This document shows positions 8,802-17,891 of a stretch of DNA of 64,000 nt, one piece after another. The stretch's first letter is position 1. Each line of letters opens with the position of its first letter. A program made the translations under genes and the position numbers. Source of the stretch: Caulobacteraceae bacterium (GTDB taxonomy: Bacteria > Pseudomonadota > Alphaproteobacteria > Caulobacterales > Caulobacteraceae); assembly GCA_027489335.1 (NCBI GenBank), contig JAIXZX010000013.1, forward strand, positions 62,001 to 126,000. The letters are read 5' to 3'. The notes under the pieces were generated by a model. The model was not told the origin of the DNA and ran no database searches. It saw only the letters and a list, made by a program, of their open reading frames with translations.

Positions 8802-10124
8802 CTAGGGTCCGGTGCGGCGCGCCGGACCCCCATGGGCCACCACCCGCCCAAGCGCGCGGTGACGCTGGTGCAGATCCTGGAGATCCCTGTCATTGGCGAA
8901 GGCCTTCTGGCCATCGGACATGACCTTGTCGGCGTGGGAGACCAGGACCGCCAGACGTTCGGCATCCCGCTCCTGCTCGGCCACCAGGGCCAGGATTTCC
9001 AGCATGCGGATCAATACCGACGGGGCCCCGGCGCCGTTCTGACGGATCATGTCGAAGCTGACGTCCACCAGGCCCGCATAGTCGCTGACTGGCCGCAGAA
9101 CCACGACCCGGCCATCCCTGACTGTCACGCCTGAGACGAAGGTGCGATTGGCCACGCGGCAGAGGGCCGATCCCAGCTGATCGAGCACCGCGATGGCGGT
9201 CATGGGATCGTTGATCCCCGGCGACAGGGCGCGAACGGCCACCTCCACCAGTTGCCGGGCGCTGTATTCGAGATCGGCGCCGGAGGTGCGCCGGGCGCTG
9301 AGCGCCGTGGCCCCGACCACCGCCTCCTTCGCGCCTTCGACGTCCGGGGGCCAGACCAGGGCGACGCAGCCGCCGGCCATGATGAAGTCTCCGGGCCGCA
9401 CCAGCAGCCGGACCCGCGCGCCATTTGCCACGGCCCAGTCGGCCAGATCGTCAGCCTCCAGCTGTTGCAGGTAGCCGTTCCGGGGATCGGGGACAGGGCG
9501 GGCGTCCGACCAGTCCAGATCGACATCGGCCGGCTGCAGGGGACTGACGTCCGGCTTGGGCTGGGTCTGGCTGTCCAGGGCGGCGAAGAAGTCCCGGCGC
9601 ACCAAATCGATCACCGTGTCGATATTGATCCGGCTCGACATGTGATGGACGTAGTAGACCAGCAGGGCGACGCAGAGGCCGCCCAGCAGCATGGCGCCGG
9701 CCAGGGCCAGCCGCGGCACGAAAAGGTCATCCTCCCCCCCGCGAACCTGGCGCAGCACCACAAGGCAGTAGGCGAACGTCCCCAGGAAGACCCCCAGCAC
9801 CACCTGGTTGCCACGGTCCCGGGTGAAGTTGTCCAGCAGACGCGGCCCCATCTGGCTGGACGCCAGGGTCAGGACTGCGATTGTGATGGAGAAGAGCGTT
9901 CCTGTGACCCCGATGGTCGAGGTGGCGATAGCCCCCAGCAGGGTTCGCGCGCCGCTCTCCCCGCCCTCATAGAGCAGGGCGAGCAGAGGCTCAGGGATCC
10001 AGTCCGCCCCCTCGGCGCCCACCGCCCAGAAGGCGGCGAGCACGCCCAGGCTCACCAGGATGGCCGGCACAAGCCAGAAGGTCGTGCGCAGATCATGGAT
10101 CAGTTTGTGAAGACGCGCCCCCAT
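8802..10124 (-). CDS. DUF2254 family membrane protein
   Basis: 440-aa predicted membrane protein of the DUF2254 family. Hydrophobic segments near residues 15-35, 60-90 (TSTIGVTGTLFSITIAVLTLASSQMGPRLL, the family signature), 108-125 and 135-160 are followed by a soluble C-terminal half carrying GINDPMTAIAVLDQLGSAL. Function of the family is unknown; conserved mostly in proteobacteria. Start ATG 10124. A long frame on the opposite strand is a shadow. Confidence 0.88.
   Translation of the reverse strand: MGARLHKLIHDLRTTFWLVPAILVSLGVLAAFWAVGAEGADWIPEPLLALLYEGGESGARTLLGAIATSTIGVTGTLFSITIAVLTLASSQMGPRLLDNFTRDRGNQVVLGVFLGTFAYCLVVLRQVRGGEDDLFVPRLALAGAMLLGGLCVALLVYYVHHMSSRINIDTVIDLVRRDFFAALDSQTQPKPDVSPLQPADVDLDWSDARPVPDPRNGYLQQLEADDLADWAVANGARVRLLVRPGDFIMAGGCVALVWPPDVEGAKEAVVGATALSARRTSGADLEYSARQLVEVAVRALSPGINDPMTAIAVLDQLGSALCRVANRTFVSGVTVRDGRVVVLRPVSDYAGLVDVSFDMIRQNGAGAPSVLIRMLEILALVAEQERDAERLAVLVSHADKVMSDGQKAFANDRDLQDLHQRHRALGRVVAHGGPARRTGP
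8805..8829. terminator. Hairpin between convergent icd and DUF2254 genes
   Basis: GGGTCCGG (8805-8812) pairs with CCGGACCC (8822-8829) around a 9-nt loop. It overlaps the last codons of the DUF2254 gene and follows icd by 16 bp. No T-run, so it may be only an mRNA-stabilising hairpin. Confidence 0.35.
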
Positions 10125-10263
10125 GAGCTTTCAACGCGCTGGTCAAGCTTAGGCTCCCGAATTCGCTGTCCCGCGCGAGGCGAGGAAATTGGCGAGGGAT
10201 GACGAGGCGTGTTAACCCTTGCCGACAACCTGCGAAGCTTGGCCGAGGGGACCCGACCGGCCC

Positions 10264-10860
10264 ATGGTCAGACGTCAGCTGTTTCAGATCTTCGTGCTCT
10301 GTCTGGTCCTGTTCGGCCTGGCGTTTGCGCTCGCCCCCTGGTTCGCCTTCCGGGCGCTGAAAGCCAATGCCCGGGACCAAGATGTGGCCGGCCTGGCCGA
10401 GATGGTCGATCTGCGCGCCGTGCGCGCCAGCTTGCGTGATCAGGTGGAGGAGCCGGGGCAGCCTGCGCCCGCCCCAGGCGAGGCCGTGGATATCTGGCGC
10501 GATCCCCTGGGCGCCATGCGCCGCGCGCTTGAGCCCTTCGCCGAGCCACTGGCGCCCCTGACGCCGGCCCCCGCACGGCTTGAGCCCTATCTGACTGCGG
10601 CGGGTCTTTACGACCTGACCCGCGGCTACATCCCAGGAACAGCGCCGCCTGAGCCGCCGCCGCCGCAGGGCCTGGCGCGGATCACCGCGGCGCTGAGCGA
10701 GCCGTGGCCAGCCCTGCGGTTCTGGGGGGTCAACCGGGTTCGCTTCGCCGTCCACCCCCCTGAGCAGCCGGGCGAGGTGATGGTCTTCACCTTTCAGCGC
10801 ACCGATCTCTTCCAGTGGAAGCTGGTGCATGTGCGCCTGCCTGACACCGCCCCCGTCTAG
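10264..10860 (+). CDS. DUF2939 domain protein, membrane-anchored
   Basis: 198-aa protein with one N-terminal transmembrane segment (LFQIFVLCLVLFGLAFALAP, residues 5-24) followed by the DUF2939 pattern: short conserved helix WFAFRALKANARDQDVAGLAEMVD where residues suggest a small periplasmic domain, ending in a beta-rich region (VMVFTFQR, WKLVHVRLP). Start ATG 10264 is 12 nt after GAGGGG. Probably co-transcribed with the AEC transporter 18 bp downstream. Function unknown. Confidence 0.82.
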   Translation: MVRRQLFQIFVLCLVLFGLAFALAPWFAFRALKANARDQDVAGLAEMVDLRAVRASLRDQVEEPGQPAPAPGEAVDIWRDPLGAMRRALEPFAEPLAPLTPAPARLEPYLTAAGLYDLTRGYIPGTAPPEPPPPQGLARITAALSEPWPALRFWGVNRVRFAVHPPEQPGEVMVFTFQRTDLFQWKLVHVRLPDTAPV

Positions 10861-10878
10861 TCCCACGACGGATTCGCC

Positions 10879-11796
10879 TTGGATCTGATTGCGCGTATCG
10901 CGCCGTTCTTTGCGATTATCGCCGTTGGCGCCGTGGCCGGCCGCATCGGTTTGCTGGGACCCCGCCTTGGGGGCTGGCTCTCGGCCTATACCTTCTGGGT
11001 CGGCTTTCCTGCCCTTCTGATCCGCTGGCTCGGAGACGCCCCGCCTCCGAACGCCAGCCAGGGGCTGGCCCTCGGTCTCTACGGCCTGACCATGGTCCTG
11101 CTGCTGCTGGGCGCCTGGATCGCGGCGCAGCGCCTGGGGATGTCGCGCGAGACGACCGCAGGCCTGCCCATGGTGGCCGGTCTCGGCAACACCGCCTTCC
11201 TGGGCGCGCCCCTGGCGGTCGCCGTCCTGGGAGAGGCCGTGCGTCCCCAGGCTGCGGCCCTGGTGGCCGTCGACTTCATCCTCTTGATGGGCCTGGCCGT
11301 CGCCATCCTCCAGACCGGGAGCGCCGCGGTGGGCCTGGCCGGCGCGCTGCGACGGGTGCTGGCCAATCCGACCGTCCTGGGCGCCGCCTGCGGTCTGGTC
11401 CTCGCCGCCACTGGCGCGCGGCCGCCGGGGCCAGCCGATCAGGTCCTCACCTGGCTCGCCCTCACCGCCAGCCCCGTGGCGCTCGTGGCCCTGGGCGGAC
11501 TGATCGGCCGCGAAGGGGGATGGCCGCGACGCGAGGATCAGGGACCGCTGGTCCTCGCCCTGACGATCAAGCTGGCGCTCGCCCCCCTGCTCGTCTGGCT
11601 GGTCCTGGGGGCGGCGAGCATCGCCCCGGAGCTGCGGGCCACCGCCACCTTGCTGGCGGCCTGCCCGACCGCCGTCAATGTCTTCATCCAGACCCGCAAT
11701 ATGGGCGTCTTCGCGCGGGGCGCGGCCGAGGCCGTGATCGCCGGAACCGTGCTCAGCGCCCTCACCCTGAGTCTGATCGCCCACTTCCTCGCCTGA
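10879..11796 (+). CDS. AEC family transporter (auxin-efflux-carrier/malonate type)
   Basis: 305-aa secondary transporter with about ten hydrophobic segments arranged as two inverted halves, typical of the bile/arsenite/AEC fold (first segment residues 2-20, last near 285-303). Start is TTG 10879, the first initiation codon that includes the whole first helix; no strong ribosome-binding site is visible, so translation may be coupled to the DUF2939 gene. Bacterial members move malonate or other organic acids, but the substrate cannot be read from sequence. Confidence 0.88.
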   Translation: MDLIARIAPFFAIIAVGAVAGRIGLLGPRLGGWLSAYTFWVGFPALLIRWLGDAPPPNASQGLALGLYGLTMVLLLLGAWIAAQRLGMSRETTAGLPMVAGLGNTAFLGAPLAVAVLGEAVRPQAAALVAVDFILLMGLAVAILQTGSAAVGLAGALRRVLANPTVLGAACGLVLAATGARPPGPADQVLTWLALTASPVALVALGGLIGREGGWPRREDQGPLVLALTIKLALAPLLVWLVLGAASIAPELRATATLLAACPTAVNVFIQTRNMGVFARGAAEAVIAGTVLSALTLSLIAHFLA

Positions 11797-11845
11797 TCCG
11801 TTCCTGTTATGTTCTCTCTGTGGCGCTTGGCCACCTACGGGAGAA

Positions 11846-12256
11846 ATGATGATGAGCACGCCGCCTGGCCTGGGCTATGTGACCCTGGGCGCTGACGATC
11901 ACGCCGCGGCCCAGGCCTTCTACGACGCCGCGCTTGCGCCGCTGGGCCTGCGCCGTCTGCACGAGTTCGAGAACTGGACCGGCTACGGCCGGGAGGATGA
12001 TCCCCTCGGTCAGACCCTCTGGGTCTGCAAGCCCTTCGACGGGGCGCCGGCCTTGGCGGGCAATGGCGTGATGGTCGGCCTTTACGCCTCGACGCCGGAG
12101 ATGGTTGACGCCTTCTACGCCGCGGCCATGGCCCATGGCGGCGCCTGCGAAGGCCCGCCTGGCCTGCGCTCGCAATATGGCGAGGGCTGGTACGCCGCCT
12201 ATGTCCGCGACCCGCAGGGCAACAAGCTGGCCTGCGTGCGGACACGGCCCGCCTGA
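11846..12256 (+). CDS. VOC family protein (glyoxalase/bleomycin-resistance fold)
   Basis: 136-aa protein with the paired beta-alpha-beta-beta-beta modules of the vicinal-oxygen-chelate superfamily: LGYVTLGADDHAAAQAFYDAAL at the N-terminus and YAAYVRDPQGNKLACV at the C-terminus. GGGAGAA precedes a run of three ATG codons (11846-11854), so the exact start is ambiguous by two residues. Metal ligands are not all obvious and the reaction is unknown. Convergent with alaS; a GC-rich palindrome at 12276-12290 lies between the two. Confidence 0.85.
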   Translation: MMMSTPPGLGYVTLGADDHAAAQAFYDAALAPLGLRRLHEFENWTGYGREDDPLGQTLWVCKPFDGAPALAGNGVMVGLYASTPEMVDAFYAAAMAHGGACEGPPGLRSQYGEGWYAAYVRDPQGNKLACVRTRPA

Positions 12257-12275
12257 AGCCAGGGCAGCCTGGGCT

Positions 12276-12290
12276 GGGCCGCGGCGGCCC
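12276..12290. terminator. Short hairpin between convergent VOC gene and alaS
   Basis: GGGCC-GCGGC-GGCCC, a perfect 5-bp stem (7 bp if the loop closes further), in the 44-bp gap between convergent stop codons. No T-run; weak support as a bidirectional terminator. Confidence 0.25.
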
Positions 12291-12300
12291 GCAGGGCGGC

Positions 12301-14940
12301 CTAGCCCGCGATGGCGGCCTTGAGCGCCGTCAGGCCCTCTTCAGCCCGGGCGCCGTCCGGGGCGCCGCCCTGGGCGAAGTCCGGCCGACCGCCGGCGCCC
12401 TGGCCGCCCATGGCGATCACGGCGGCCTTGGCCAGTTCTGCAGCGTTGAAGCGATCCTTGGCCGCGCCGGTCACCGCGACGGTGACGGCGGCCTTGCCCT
12501 CGGCCACGCCCACCAGAGCGATAATTCCGTCGGCGATCTGCTTCTTGAACTCCTCGGCGATGGGCCGCAGATCCTTGCCGCCGACCCCGTCCATGATCCG
12601 CGCCAGCACCTGAACCCCGGCGATCTCCTCCGGCCCGGCCTGGGCCGCGCCACCGCCGCCCATAGCCAGCTGGCGCTTGGCGTCAGCCAGCTCCTTCTCG
12701 AGCTTGCGACGCTGGGCCTCCAGGGCCTCGACCCGTCCGAGGACCTCAGAGACCGGGGTCTTGAATTGCTCGGCCAGCTGACGCGAAACCAGCGCCTGAT
12801 CCAGCAGCCAGCGGCGAGCGGGCTCGCCGGTCAGGGCCTCGATCCGACGGACCCCAGCGGCCACGCCGCTCTCGGAGACGATCTTGAACAGGGCGATGTC
12901 GCCGGTGCGGGCCACATGGGTGCCGCCGCACAGCTCCACCGAATAGGCGCCCTCCCCGTCAAGCGCTCGCCCCAGGGTCAGGACGCGGACCACGTCGCCG
13001 TACTTCTCGCCGAACAGGGCCATGGCGCCGGCCTCGATCGCGGCTTCGGGCGCCATGTTCTTCGTCTCGGCCGGCAGGTTCTGGCGGATCACCGCATTCA
13101 CCTCGGCCTCGATCCTGTCGATCTCTTCCAGGGTCAGCGGCTGGCCATGGCTGAAGTCGAAGCGGATACGCTCGCCGTCGACCATCTGGCCCTTCTGGCT
13201 CACATGGGGACCCAGCACATTGCGCAGGGCCGCATGCAGCAGATGGGTGGCCGAATGGTTGGCCCGGGTCGTGGTGCGACGGTCGGCGTCCAGGGCCAGG
13301 CGCGCCCGGGCGCCGGGGGCCAGCTCGCCGGACTCGATCTCGATCACATGCACATGCAGGTCGCTGGCTTGCTTCTGGGTGTCGATCACCCGACCGCGGC
13401 CGCCGTCCCACTCCACCTCGCCGGTGTCGCCGGCCTGGCCGCCGCTTTCGCCGTAGAAGGGCGTGCGGTCGAACAGGGCCTGAACGGTCTGACCGGCGCC
13501 AGCCTTGGCGACTTCGGCGCCGTCGGCCATCAGGACCAGCAGCTCGGCGGTCACCTCGCCCTGATCATGGCCCACGAAGTCGGTGGGGCCGAGGCGTTCG
13601 CGTAAGGAGAACCACTCCCCGGCCGCCGCAGCCTGGCCAGAGCCGGTCCAGGCGTCACGGGCCTGATCCTTCTGACGCTTCATGGCCACGTCGAAACCGA
13701 CCAAGTCGACGCTCATCCCCAGGGCGCGCACCGCGTCCTGGGTCAGGTCCAGGGGGAAGCCGTAGGTGTCATAGAGCTTGAAGGCGGTCTCGCCCGGCAG
13801 GACGCCGCCGGGGCCAACCTGGGCGGTCGCCTCCTCCAGCAGGCTCATGCCGCGCCCCAGCGTGCGGCGGAAGCGCTCTTCCTCCTGGCGCAGAGTCTCG
13901 GCGATCACCGGCTCGGCCCGGCGCAGCTCGGGATAGGCCTCGCCCATCTCCGTCACCAGGGCCGGCGTCAGCCGGTGCATCAGGGGCTCAGCCGCCCCGA
14001 GCAGGTGCGCATGGCGCATGGCGCGGCGCATGATCCGCCGCAGCACGTAGCCGCGACCCTCGTTGGACGGCGACACCCCGTCGGCGATCAGGAAGCTGGT
14101 GGAGCGCAGGTGGTCGACAATGACCTGGTGAGAGAAGCGAGCCTCGCCTTGCGCCTTGACGCCCGTGGCCTCTTCGCTGGCGGCGATCAGCGCCCGGAAC
14201 ATGTCGGTGTCGTAGTTGGAATGGACGCCCTGCAGGACGGTGGCGATCCGCTCCAGGCCCATGCCGGTGTCGATCTGCGGCTTGGGCAGGTCCTTGCGCG
14301 AGCCGTCGGCGAACTGCTCCCAGCGCATGAAGACCAGGTTCCAGATCTCGACGAACCGGTCGCCATCCTCATCGGGGCTGCCCGGGGGGCCGCCAGGGAC
14401 GTGGTCGCCGTGATCGTAGAAAATCTCGGTATTGGTGCCGCAGGGGCCGGTGTCGCCCATGGACCAGAAGTTCTCGTCCAGCCGCACGATCTTGGAATCG
14501 GGGAGGCCGGCGATCTTGCGCCACAGGGCGGCGGCCTCGTCATCGTCCGGAGCGATCGTGACCATCAGCCGGGCGGGATCGAGCCCCAGGTCGCGGGTGA
14601 TGAAGGCCCAGGCGTGCTCGATCGCTCCTTCCTTGAAATAGTCGCCGAACGAGAAGTTGCCGAGCATCTCGAAGAAAGTCTGGTGGCGGCCGGTATAGCC
14701 GACATTGTCCAGGTCGTTGTGCTTGCCGCCGGCCCGAACACACTTCTGCACCGACACCGCACGGGGCGCCGGCGGGGTCTCCGCTCCGGTGAAGTAGTTC
14801 TTGAACGGCACCATGCCGGCGTTGACGAACATCAGCGTCGGATCGTTCTGCGGCACCAGGGGCGCCGACGGGATCACCAGGTGATCACGGTCCTTGAAGT
14901 AGTTGATGAAGGCGCTGCGGAGCTGGTTCAGGCTGGACAT
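12301..14940 (-). CDS. alaS: Alanine-tRNA ligase
   Basis: Charges tRNA-Ala. 879 aa from ATG 14940 (MSSLNQLRSAFINYF, the family N-terminus); an in-frame ATG at 14949 would add three residues. Class II motif 1 is in the first 40 residues (PSAPLVPQNDPTLMFVNAGM), followed by GRHQTFFEMLGNFSFGDYFKE. The editing domain carries the zinc motifs HSATHLLH and CGGTHV. The C-terminal coiled coil and DHHA1 glycine-rich region (GGGGAAQAG, GGQGAGGRPDFAQGG) are complete. It lies upstream of recA's terminator on the same strand, as recA-alaS often do, but is separated from recA by a terminator. Confidence 0.98.
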   Translation of the reverse strand: MSSLNQLRSAFINYFKDRDHLVIPSAPLVPQNDPTLMFVNAGMVPFKNYFTGAETPPAPRAVSVQKCVRAGGKHNDLDNVGYTGRHQTFFEMLGNFSFGDYFKEGAIEHAWAFITRDLGLDPARLMVTIAPDDDEAAALWRKIAGLPDSKIVRLDENFWSMGDTGPCGTNTEIFYDHGDHVPGGPPGSPDEDGDRFVEIWNLVFMRWEQFADGSRKDLPKPQIDTGMGLERIATVLQGVHSNYDTDMFRALIAASEEATGVKAQGEARFSHQVIVDHLRSTSFLIADGVSPSNEGRGYVLRRIMRRAMRHAHLLGAAEPLMHRLTPALVTEMGEAYPELRRAEPVIAETLRQEEERFRRTLGRGMSLLEEATAQVGPGGVLPGETAFKLYDTYGFPLDLTQDAVRALGMSVDLVGFDVAMKRQKDQARDAWTGSGQAAAAGEWFSLRERLGPTDFVGHDQGEVTAELLVLMADGAEVAKAGAGQTVQALFDRTPFYGESGGQAGDTGEVEWDGGRGRVIDTQKQASDLHVHVIEIESGELAPGARARLALDADRRTTTRANHSATHLLHAALRNVLGPHVSQKGQMVDGERIRFDFSHGQPLTLEEIDRIEAEVNAVIRQNLPAETKNMAPEAAIEAGAMALFGEKYGDVVRVLTLGRALDGEGAYSVELCGGTHVARTGDIALFKIVSESGVAAGVRRIEALTGEPARRWLLDQALVSRQLAEQFKTPVSEVLGRVEALEAQRRKLEKELADAKRQLAMGGGGAAQAGPEEIAGVQVLARIMDGVGGKDLRPIAEEFKKQIADGIIALVGVAEGKAAVTVAVTGAAKDRFNAAELAKAAVIAMGGQGAGGRPDFAQGGAPDGARAEEGLTALKAAIAG

Positions 14941-15021
14941 GGCTTGCATATAGGGCTCGCGCGGCCGGCCGCGCAGGGGAAATTTGCGGGTCGTTTACGA
15001 GACTTGCCGCCGCGCGCAAAG

Positions 15022-15055
15022 AAAAAGGACGCCCTGGCGGCGGGCCAGGGCGTCC
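15022..15055 (-). terminator. Rho-independent terminator of recA
   Basis: On the minus strand a perfect 12-bp stem (15044-15055 with 15027-15038) and 5-nt loop are followed by TTTTT (complement of 15022-15026). It lies about 110 bp after the recA stop. Confidence 0.92.
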
Positions 15056-15163
15056 TCCTCCGCAGACGAGGCGCCGCGTTGGGGTCCAGGAGCGAACCGG
15101 ACACGAATCGGCGGGGGCGTCCGGCCCGGGCGGTCACGACGCGATCTGCGGAGATTCCGAAGG

Positions 15164-16231
15164 TCAGTCGTCCGGTTCGTCCGGGGCGCCCACCAGCAGT
15201 TCTTCCTCGATCTTGGAGGTGGCGCCGCGCACCGCCTTCTCGATCTCGTCGGCTACGTCGCGGTTGGCCTTGAGGAATTCCCGCACATTGTCCCGGCCCT
15301 GGCCGATGCGCTGGCTGTTGAAGGAGAACCAGGAGCCGGACTTCTCGACCACCCCGGCCTTGACGCCCAGATCGATGATCTCGCCCAGCTTGGAGATGCC
15401 CTCGCCATACATGATGTCGAACTCGACCTCGCGGAACGGCGGGGCCACCTTGTTCTTCACCACCTTGACCCGGACATTGTTGCCGACGATCTCGTCGCGC
15501 TGCTTGACCGAACCGGTGCGGCGGATGTCCAGGCGGACGGAGGCGTAGAATTTCAGCGCATTGCCCCCGGTGGTGGTCTCCGGGCTGCCATACATGACGC
15601 CGATCTTCATGCGGATCTGGTTGATGAAGATGACCAGGGTCTTGGTCTTGGAGATGGAGCCGGTCAGCTTGCGCAGAGCCTGGCTCATCAGCCTGGCCTG
15701 GAGGCCCGGCAGGCTGTCGCCCATCTCGCCCTCAATCTCGGCCCGCGGCGTCAGGGCGGCGACCGAGTCGATGACGATCACATCGACGGCGCCGGAACGG
15801 ACCAGGGTGTCGGTGATCTCCAGGGCCTGCTCGCCGGTGTCTGGCTGCGAGACCAGCAGGTCGTCGAGGTTCACCCCGAGCTTGTGGGCGTAGGACGGAT
15901 CCAGGGCGTGCTCGGCGTCGACGAAGGCCGCGGTGCCGCCGCCTTTCTGAACCTCGGCCACCACGTGCAGGGCGAGCGTCGTCTTGCCGGAGCTTTCCGG
16001 GCCGTAGATTTCGACGATCCGCCCCTTGGGCAGGCCGCCGATGCCGAGGGCCAGATCCAGGCCGAGCGAGCCGGTGGAATAGGACTCGATCTCGACGATC
16101 TTGCCCTTGTCCCCCAGCTTCATCACCGAGCCCTTACCAAAGGCCCGATCGATCTGAGACAGCGCCGCCTCGAGCGCGCGCTGCTTGTCGCCTTCTTCTT
16201 TACCCACGAGTTTCAACGCCGACTGTGCCAT
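15164..16231 (-). CDS. recA: Recombinase RecA
   Basis: Strand-exchange and SOS co-protease (355 aa). Walker [11 protein letters not shown], Walker [11 protein letters not shown], the L2 region and acidic C-terminus (GAPDEPDD) are all present. Start ATG 16231 with an AGGGG Shine-Dalgarno element. Expression is likely LexA-controlled: a perfect GTTC-N7-GTTC box lies 94-108 bp upstream and overlaps the -35 element of a candidate promoter. Own terminator at 15022-15055. Confidence 0.99.
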   Translation of the reverse strand: MAQSALKLVGKEEGDKQRALEAALSQIDRAFGKGSVMKLGDKGKIVEIESYSTGSLGLDLALGIGGLPKGRIVEIYGPESSGKTTLALHVVAEVQKGGGTAAFVDAEHALDPSYAHKLGVNLDDLLVSQPDTGEQALEITDTLVRSGAVDVIVIDSVAALTPRAEIEGEMGDSLPGLQARLMSQALRKLTGSISKTKTLVIFINQIRMKIGVMYGSPETTTGGNALKFYASVRLDIRRTGSVKQRDEIVGNNVRVKVVKNKVAPPFREVEFDIMYGEGISKLGEIIDLGVKAGVVEKSGSWFSFNSQRIGQGRDNVREFLKANRDVADEIEKAVRGATSKIEEELLVGAPDEPDD

Positions 16232-16303
16232 TTGAGGGGACCCCTTATCCCATGATTCCGTCGGACCGACCGGGGCGATCCCCGGCTGGGCGTCCAGGAC
16301 TCA

Positions 16304-16332
16304 GTCGTACGCTTTTTGTTCTCTGTTCGCAA
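16304..16332 (-). promoter_or_regulatory. Candidate recA promoter
   Basis: On the minus strand TTGCGA (16327-16332) and TACGAC (16304-16309) have a 17-base spacer; start near 16297, leader about 66 nt. The -35 overlaps the LexA box. Confidence 0.5.
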
Positions 16333-16339
16333 GATGTTC
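16325..16339 (-). promoter_or_regulatory. Alphaproteobacterial LexA (SOS) box upstream of recA
   Basis: GTTC-gcaagat-GTTC, an exact direct repeat with 7-base spacing, which is the established alphaproteobacterial LexA operator. It covers the -35 element of the candidate recA promoter, as expected for repression. A third GTTC (16318-16321) lies next to it. Confidence 0.85.
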
Positions 16340-16411
16340 TCGTGCGGCGTCAGGCGCCATCCGTCCCCGCCGCGAGGGTCCTGGTGCGGCGGGGACGTCG
16401 GCCCCCAACGG

Positions 16412-16966
16412 TCAGCGGGCGGTGATCACGATCATCGATTCGCGGTCGCCATCGGTGGGCGCAGCGTCCTTGGACAGCACGATATCGAGGTCCTGCCCTG
16501 CGCTCTGGCCGCTCCAGGCGCTGGTCAGGCGCGCGCCGCCCGCGGTCGCTTCCTGATGGCGCACGCGTTCCATGGCCCGCGCCGGCGCGCTCGCCCAGGC
16601 GTCGACGCCGTCGAGGATGGCCTGGGCCTGATCCGGCTCATGGGAGATGTATAGCGCGCAGACCTGTGGGTTGGCCGGGCCAGGCGGCGCCAGCTCCACC
16701 GTGGCTCCAGCGCCGCTCAGCACCCAGGCGCGGCCCTGGCGTTCCAGGCCAAGCTGCGACGCCACCGCCTCTGGGGCCTGCCCCTTGAGCATCGGCAGGC
16801 AGGCCTCCAGACCCCGCTCCACCTTGGGGCTGACCGCGGCGAGAGCCGCGCTGGCGCCGGCCCAGGCCAGGATGAGGACGGCGGCGCCGATGGCGCCGGG
16901 TCGGGTCGGAATGGCGCGGCGCGGCGCGCCCGTCCTGGCGCGGCCATGGATTTCAGTCTTCGACAT
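16412..16966 (-). CDS. Hypothetical secreted or membrane-anchored protein
   Basis: 184 aa from ATG 16966, chosen because GGAAGGAG precedes it; the open frame reaches 17041. Residues about 25-45 form one hydrophobic segment (GAIGAAVLILAWAGASAALAA) after a very basic N-terminus, so it is a signal peptide or an anchor. Two Cys residues in the mature part (LEACLPML, PQVCALYI) could form a disulfide. Two halves (residues 48-90 and 110-184) look globular. No family recognised. It lies upstream of recA but the recA promoter sits between them. Confidence 0.7.
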   Translation of the reverse strand: MSKTEIHGRARTGAPRRAIPTRPGAIGAAVLILAWAGASAALAAVSPKVERGLEACLPMLKGQAPEAVASQLGLERQGRAWVLSGAGATVELAPPGPANPQVCALYISHEPDQAQAILDGVDAWASAPARAMERVRHQEATAGGARLTSAWSGQSAGQDLDIVLSKDAAPTDGDRESMIVITAR

Positions 16967-17209
16967 GGTCGTCTCCTTCCAAGGTCGGCGGGTTTCCGGG
17001 CCAGGAGGTGGCCGGCGGTCCGCCTTGTCTGGAACAGACATGGGCGGGACGGGCCGCCCCCTCCAGGACGGCGGCCATGAGATCTGGCAAGGCCTGTGAT
17101 GAGGCGTCGAAATCCCTCCGCAGACCTCGATCCGCCCGCCAGAGGCTTGATCTACCGCAAGGCGCCTGCGGCTCTCATCCGGTCACCCTCTGTCAGGGGG
17201 AGAGCGGAC

Positions 17210-17887
17210 ATGGCGACCTTGACATTTCACTCGATGGCCGGGAGCGCCTACCTGTGGACGGCCATGATGGCGGCCGACGAAAAGGGCGTCGATCACGCCC
17301 TGAACCCGGTCGTCTTCGGGTCTGACGAGCATCTCATTCTGCATCCGTTCGGCAAGATGCCGGTGATGCAGCATGGCGAGGTGATCCTCTACGAGACCCA
17401 GGCCATCACCCACTATATCGACCGCGCCTTCGACGGCCCGCCGCTGCAGCCCGCCGACGCCCTGGGCCAGGCGCAGGTTCTTCGCTGGATCAGCCTGGTG
17501 AACGCCTATGTGTTCCCGGTCATGAACCGCTTCATGAAGGAGCGCCTGGTGCGTCCAGCCTGGGGGTTCGAGGTGGATCAGGATTTCGTTCAGTCCGCCC
17601 GTGATCCGCTGCGCCTGCAGATGCGGATCATCGGGGAAGCGGCAGCCGACGGCGGCTATCTGGTGGGCGACCAGCTGACCCTGGCCGACGCCTTCCTGCT
17701 GCCGCATCTGCTGTTCTTTGGCCGCACGCCGGAGGGCGCAGCCTTGTTGCAGACGACGCCGGCCGCGGCGGCCTGGCTTGAGCGCATGACCTCAAGGCCA
17801 AGCTATGTCGGCGGCGCCATGGACCAGGCCTACGAGGCGTTTCACACCCTGGCCGGCGACCCCGCTCCGGTCTGGACCGAGGACTGA
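17210..17887 (+). CDS. Glutathione S-transferase family protein
   Basis: 225-aa cytosolic GST. N-terminal thioredoxin-like domain with the GSH-binding segment KMPVMQHGEVILYETQAITHYIDR (Pro in cis, Glu-Thr pair), then the all-helical domain with LVGDQLTLADAFLLPHL near residue 155. Start ATG 17210 follows GGGGGAGAG; the frame is open back to 17096 but the extra part is not GST-like. Substrate unknown. It ends 4 bp before the stop of the convergent flgL gene. Confidence 0.92.
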   Translation: MATLTFHSMAGSAYLWTAMMAADEKGVDHALNPVVFGSDEHLILHPFGKMPVMQHGEVILYETQAITHYIDRAFDGPPLQPADALGQAQVLRWISLVNAYVFPVMNRFMKERLVRPAWGFEVDQDFVQSARDPLRLQMRIIGEAAADGGYLVGDQLTLADAFLLPHLLFFGRTPEGAALLQTTPAAAAWLERMTSRPSYVGGAMDQAYEAFHTLAGDPAPVWTED

Positions 17888-17891
17888 GGGC

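Noticed and set aside
10093..11859. 588-codon minus-strand frame
   Set aside because: Runs antisense through the DUF2939 and AEC genes, both recognisable; its translation is Gly/Gln/Arg-rich with no family features.
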